64,000 nt of DNA, from the NCBI GenBank assembly GCA_019671135.1, contig JAHRHY010000002.1, positions 2,805,501 through 2,869,500 on the forward strand, read 5' to 3'. This DNA comes from Linnemannia hyalina. Taxonomy: Eukaryota; Mortierellomycota; Mortierellomycetes; Mortierellales; Mortierellaceae. Under the pieces are notes generated by a model, which saw only the letters and a program-made list of their open reading frames with translations, ran no database searches and was not told the DNA's origin. The position numbers and the translations under genes were made by a program. Below are positions 59,701 through 64,000 of this stretch, piece after piece; position 1 is the first letter of the stretch; every line of letters begins with the position of its first letter.

Positions 59701-62700
59701 CTTGCTTCAACTCTCGGACTTCCTCGTCGCGGGACCGAACTCTTTCTTCCAACTCTTCCTTCTTCCTTGCACTCTCCAGTAGCTGAGTTGTCAAGGACTT
59801 GATGTCCTGGTGTAGCGAGTGGGCCGTTTCCGGCGTGACTCGGTTGGCGATAGTCTCGGCCAAGGCTACCTTCAATTCCTGGACTTGCTCGTTCCGGGAT
59901 AGAATTTCCTTCTCCCGCTCCATTTTATCCCTCTCAGTCTCTGCCAGCTGGTCCCTCAAGGCTTTGATCTCCTGCTTTAAGACCGCCTGGAGGCTGTCTT
60001 GAGCTGCTCGGTCGTCATCGTTCTTAACCAGCGCCACCCTCAATTCTTGTATCTCCTTGTCCTGGATCTGACAACTCTTCTCCTGCTTCTCCATCTTTCT
60101 CGAATTTTCAGCCAGCTGATTCTTCAGAGTCTCCAATCCCTGATCGCGAGTGCTAATCTGCATCTCGAACGCCTCCCGGTGCCTGTCAAATTTCTCCTGC
60201 AGGCTGGTAATCGTCTCAAGGCATCTGACAGAAACACAGTGAATCGATCCCGAGACAGTCGTGGCGTCGCTTTGTTCTGCCAACGGGCGTTCCTTCTCGA
60301 CCATGACCGCCTCCTCCGACTCAATCTCGATAGGTTTGTCACAACTCTTGTCCTCGTCAAAGTCCATGTCGGAAGTTTCGTTTTGACCCTGGGATAGCAT
60401 GGTAACATCTCCGGTGTGGCGCTGCTTGGAAGAGGAGTCGTCGATCGTTTGGCCAGTTGTCGGCTGCTGGTGCGAAACTGAGCCAGGGCTAGTTGAGAGG
60501 CGCTTGATATTGCTGAGCGAGGTTTCGGAATCTACGTGGATGTCCATTATTCGTGTCCGAGAAGACTCTATGGGTGAAGTAGCAAACTCCAGGGTCCGTG
60601 TCGTTTCGTCGAACTTGGATCGATAGGGGCTGATGTTAGCAATCAAGCACACCTGAGAGTTGGCAGGGCCGGCCTCCAATGATCCTTGAAAAAGCTGCGT
60701 CAGCTTGCTCTGCCGAAATGGAACTTCCTGTGGGTTCTATGCGAGAGAATAGAAGAAAAGCGACACGGGAAAGATTAGGATATGTATCGCTGTTCGCCGA
60801 GATGAAACTATTCCGATAAAAAATAGTCCGGTATTATTTACCTTTGAGTTCGTCGTACGATTTGAACGTAGAACTTTCAGGCAATGACCAAGTACAATCA
60901 AACTTGTGTCACCGTTTCCTGGATCCTTGATTCCATGACCCGCACTGCTGGTCATGGTGCGAAGCATCTCAGATCCAGCGAGATCGACAATTGACAATCT
61001 CGAAATAGACGTCTTTCCTTTGGCTGCATCCTTCAGTGCACTTTCTCCAAACTGAGGTGTCTTAAGGACTTTGATTGTGACGATGCAGTGGCTCCTTGGA
61101 GACGGTCTATTGGTGAGAACGGTATACAACCGTCTTTGGCGATATCCTGCTCGAAGAACCATTATTGCCTCCTCCAGTGTCCTGACGTTGACCTCTCGCA
61201 AGTCTTGAATGTATTTTTGATGAGTGGCGTTGTCGGTAGTAAGGAACAGTTGTGGGCGTTTCGGATCGGTCGACTTGATCGATCGTACGGGTGGCGCAGA
61301 TGGCGTTGCCAAGAGGTCGTAAATCCTTTCCGAGGAGATCTCTGCGCACGAAATCCAGATCGAATAATTCATTCCTTCTGGCAAGGACACCACTACAAAG
61401 ATTAATATTACAACGACGCAGTATGTCAGTAGGCAAGCAAAAGCACGAAATACTTAAAGTCCACATGCAGCTCGTCATTAAAATGCAGGGCATACCTTGC
61501 GAGTTTCTGTTGCTTGGGTTCTCGACCAAAAGATCTCTAATATTGAAGTCTAATGGGTCGATGGCGAGATATTGGAACCATGTTGCTAGATTGCTGTCCA
61601 ATGCACGAATGGATTTCATGGCTTCGTTGTCCCTCCGCTCGTCGACATTGATCTCGACATCATGAACACGGAAAGGCCGATATTGTGTGGGTGTGTTGAC
61701 GTCCTGTGAACTCTCGGCAATCGAGTCGAAAAGAACTTTCAAAGTCCTTGGGATAATTCCAGCTTGTTCCGGTGATCCGATGGTTGAGTGTGTTTTTCCA
61801 GACTTGGTGACGCCATGTGAGAAAATAAGTGCCTTGTAGTTGTCTTGACGAAAGAGGGGCGTCAACAATGGTAAACAGGTCTCCTCGAAGATCCTTGACT
61901 GTGTCGCTGACTCGTCAAACACTCTGGTGAACTTGTACTCGGACGTTTTTCGTTGCTTTGGCTATGGAAGAAATTGAGTTTCGTGAGAGGTTAGTGTGAG
62001 GAAAAACGGTGGATTAAATTATTATTTAGACACCAGTGGAACTTACGCTTGGTGGTGGTACCATGAGTACATCGGTATCGTTCAAGACTCCAAGATAGCT
62101 ACTGTCATTTGACATCGAGGAAGATTTGTCCGAGGGGCGGATTCGCAAGAAAGTCTATTTCGTTCCAAACGAAAGGGTCACATTAGCTCGGCAGTTTTAA
62201 CGTCAGGCCATATCGCATCGTTCGATGAGAGGTACGACGCACCTTGATAGACTGATCAACAGGGGTGATTTTCATCTGAGAAGCTCTCGCTTCAGGACGA
62301 TTAGATTCGGCAGAAGATGTTGAATCTAGAGAGACTGTTGAGGACACTGACATGGTGTCAATGCGAAGATCGCTTAGCGATATCTTCCGGGATGTCTGAT
62401 TTGGTCTTCGAGGTGATGTACCTGGCGCAAATGCCGACGTTGAACGCTTGGGGTTTGGGCTGATACGGGATGGAGCCGTTCGGGTTTGTACAAGTGAGGA
62501 ACCAGGAACCGGGCGCTGTTGCTTCGAGGTTGGGGGAGATAGGGTCGAAAGGTAGAGCTCGTGGTTTTTGGTGGGTGGGGGGAGTTTCGTTGCATGAGTC
62601 GCGACAGTAGGTCGTGTAGGAGGGGTTGTAGGAGCAGGGAGCCTTATCGAGAAGACTGAGGAAGTAACGAGTTTAGTGCGATGAGTTGTGGGTGCAGAGG

Positions 62701-63052
62701 GTCGTGAGGGTGGCGTTATATTGGGGGTTCTTGCAGGGTGAGGGAGTTTTGTGGGCTGGTTTGAGAACGAAGAGGACGAAGGAGAGCTTGTGGCCGATGG
62801 CGATTGGGTAGAGACCATGTATGGTTTCTTCTTCGTGAAAGGCCTGCACGATTGGACAAACGGAACAACGGTTAACCTTTTGATCCAAACAACGACAACA
62901 ACAACAACAACAACAACAGTTACACAACGAGCTCCTGTATCTCGTTTCTCTTTCTTTTGTTCCATTCAACAATTATCTATAACAAAGTCGGGGCAAGTCT
63001 TGTCGCTTGGTAGGTACCTGGAATGACTTGCTGGCTTGCCTTGTTTTGCCAT
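56761..63052 (-). CDS. Kinesin-6 family motor protein (KIF20-like)
   Basis: Seven minus-strand exons (63018-63052, 62243-62843, 62047-62154, 61496-61961, 60842-61392, 58663-60736, 56761-58565) give 1879 residues. The first 210 residues are Ser/Pro/Thr-rich. The motor runs from about 213 (TFLRIRPSD) to about 640: P-loop GVTKSGKTHS (298-307), SIWISCAEISSERIYDLL after a kinesin-6-type insertion, switch I NRPSPRSH (498-505), switch II DLAGSE (540-545), FRQSKLTQLFQGSL. A long coiled coil (about 750-1060) follows, then a DPQ-rich repeat, and a 600-residue disordered acidic tail ending in a basic KSKSKSRMH. Kinesin-6 motors act in the central spindle and cytokinesis. The first exon is inferred from an in-phase donor and acceptor; otherwise the start is the ATG at 62818. 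Confidence 0.88.
58865..59010 (-). repeat. Tandem 15-bp repeat in kinesin coding sequence
   Basis: About ten degenerate copies of a 15-bp unit encode a D/E-P-Q-x-x pentapeptide series (for example DPQDDPQNEPQGEPQ) between the coiled coil and the acidic tail of the kinesin. The phase with codons is kept throughout. Confidence 0.85.
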
Positions 63053-64000
63053 GTTGTAGATGTCAGCTGTTGACGGTCGTGAAATGTGAAAGTAGGGGAA
63101 TGTGGGAAGAGTGAAGAGAAGGAGGGCAGGAGAGGAGGGCGATCAAGTAGATGTCACCGAGAGAATGGTGATGGGAGTCTGTTTTTGTTGGAGGCGTGGG
63201 AGGCAAATGAAAATGAAGGGATGACAAAAGAGAAAACGATAAAAATGGTGGCAACGTTTTGTTGTTCAACAAGTCCTGTGACTGCTGACATTGAACAGGC
63301 GAGGGGTTGGACGCGCCTGATACTGCTGTACTGCCAGTCGCGTCGTTTTTTTTAGCTCTTTCAAGCTCAATCATGGACGTTCAAGAATAGCAAGCACCTG
63401 GCAAACCACCAATAGACAATCCCTAGAACATACCTAGACTCCTTGTCTCTAGAGCCACCTCAAGAAACGTGCTCCTTCTCAATTGCTTCTGCTCTCGCCG
63501 CAACAGCCATCCGACTGCCCTGATGTTTATCATCTTTTGTCACATTGCTCAGGCGTCAAGCAACAAAAACAAACGTCTCGAAATCGTTAGACTGAGTTTT
63601 TGCTTTTATTTGTACCCTCGTGTTGATACAAAGGGTGGGTTGTTCATCCATCGATGGTAGGGGCAGTGCAATTGTGGATTCCCATCAGGCTCGCCAGCAC
63701 CAAAAAAAATGTTCTTAGGGTCGAGTTTATCATATTGCCCGTGGTACTGGAAATACGAGTTGTGGTGTATGCGTCAGAGATAAAACATGAAAGGAAGTGA
63801 AAGAGTGTGAGTGATAGCCCAAAAAAAAAAAAAAAAAAAAAAAAAGGCGTTGAAGGAGCGAAAAAAAATGAGATGAAGAGTCATTGCGGGATGGTAGTTC
63901 AGAAAACAAAAGGGTCAAAGTGTAACCTTGTGTTCCAAGGTGTGTATTATAGTTTGTTGATGGACCATTGGTCCCTAGTCGGAAATGAGAACCGAGAGGA
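63053..64000. other. Upstream region of the kinesin and right edge
   Basis: No supported gene was found between the kinesin start and the right edge. The region has pyrimidine-rich sequence on the minus strand, which would be the kinesin promoter, and an A run of about 26 on the plus strand near 63820-63845. The A run could be a microsatellite or the tail of an old retrotransposed insertion. Confidence 0.4.

Noticed and set aside
63820..63845. A run as the tail of an intact retrotransposon
   Set aside because: No upstream coding or SINE-like promoter boxes were seen; a plain homopolymer is the simpler reading.

Overview
The window is nuclear DNA of a filamentous fungus, most likely of the Mortierella group (Mortierellomycota/Mucoromycota). 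The evidence is compact intron-rich genes (introns mostly 60-250 nt, GTAAGT/GTATGT donors), very short exons, several GC-AG introns, pyrimidine-rich promoters, and a cobalamin adenosyltransferase, which Dikarya generally lack. The genus is inferred from gene style and content, not proven. Gene models were built by hand, joining exons where phase, splice signals and protein-family similarity agree.

Layout, left to right: 3' part of coatomer beta-prime (+, to 1452); an ADF-H/coiled-coil/PH protein (3697-5676 +); a gene-poor 3.4 kb stretch; a hidden four-exon complex I subunit (9047-9723 -) divergent from SWI/SNF subunit SNF12/SMARCD (9986-11842 +); SWR1 subunit VPS71/ZNHIT1 (-); an acetylpolyamine-amidohydrolase-like deacetylase (+); NOP10 (-); BFR2/AATF (+); histone H3 (-); a diacylglycerol/sphingosine-type lipid kinase (-); a frameshifted remnant of a secreted protein; DNA polymerase delta subunit 2 (+); a nucleoplasmin-like FKBP (-); an unrecognised zinc-ribbon protein (+).

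The right half holds an aldo/keto reductase (+); a 57-residue tail-anchored protein resembling Tom6 (-); a non-coding host gene whose three introns each carry one C/D box snoRNA (about 33340-34640 -); RAD18 (+); ribosomal protein eL33 (-); an unrecognised protein (-); acyl-protein thioesterase 1 (+); cob(I)alamin adenosyltransferase (-); a ThrE/PRM10-type transporter (+); an AIM32-ferredoxin fusion (+); ATG22 (+); DUG3 (-); and a very long kinesin-6 (-).

Most genes are housekeeping and functionally independent. Loose themes are chromatin (SNF12, VPS71, the deacetylase, H3, the FKBP), ribosome biogenesis (NOP10, BFR2, the snoRNA host, eL33), genome maintenance (POLD2, RAD18) and mitochondria (complex I subunit, Tom6-like, adenosyltransferase, AIM32-ferredoxin). 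The most novel items are the triple snoRNA host gene, the AIM32-ferredoxin fusion, the B12 enzyme, and the dense use of microexons and GC-AG introns. No tRNA, rRNA, CRISPR array or intact mobile element was recognised.
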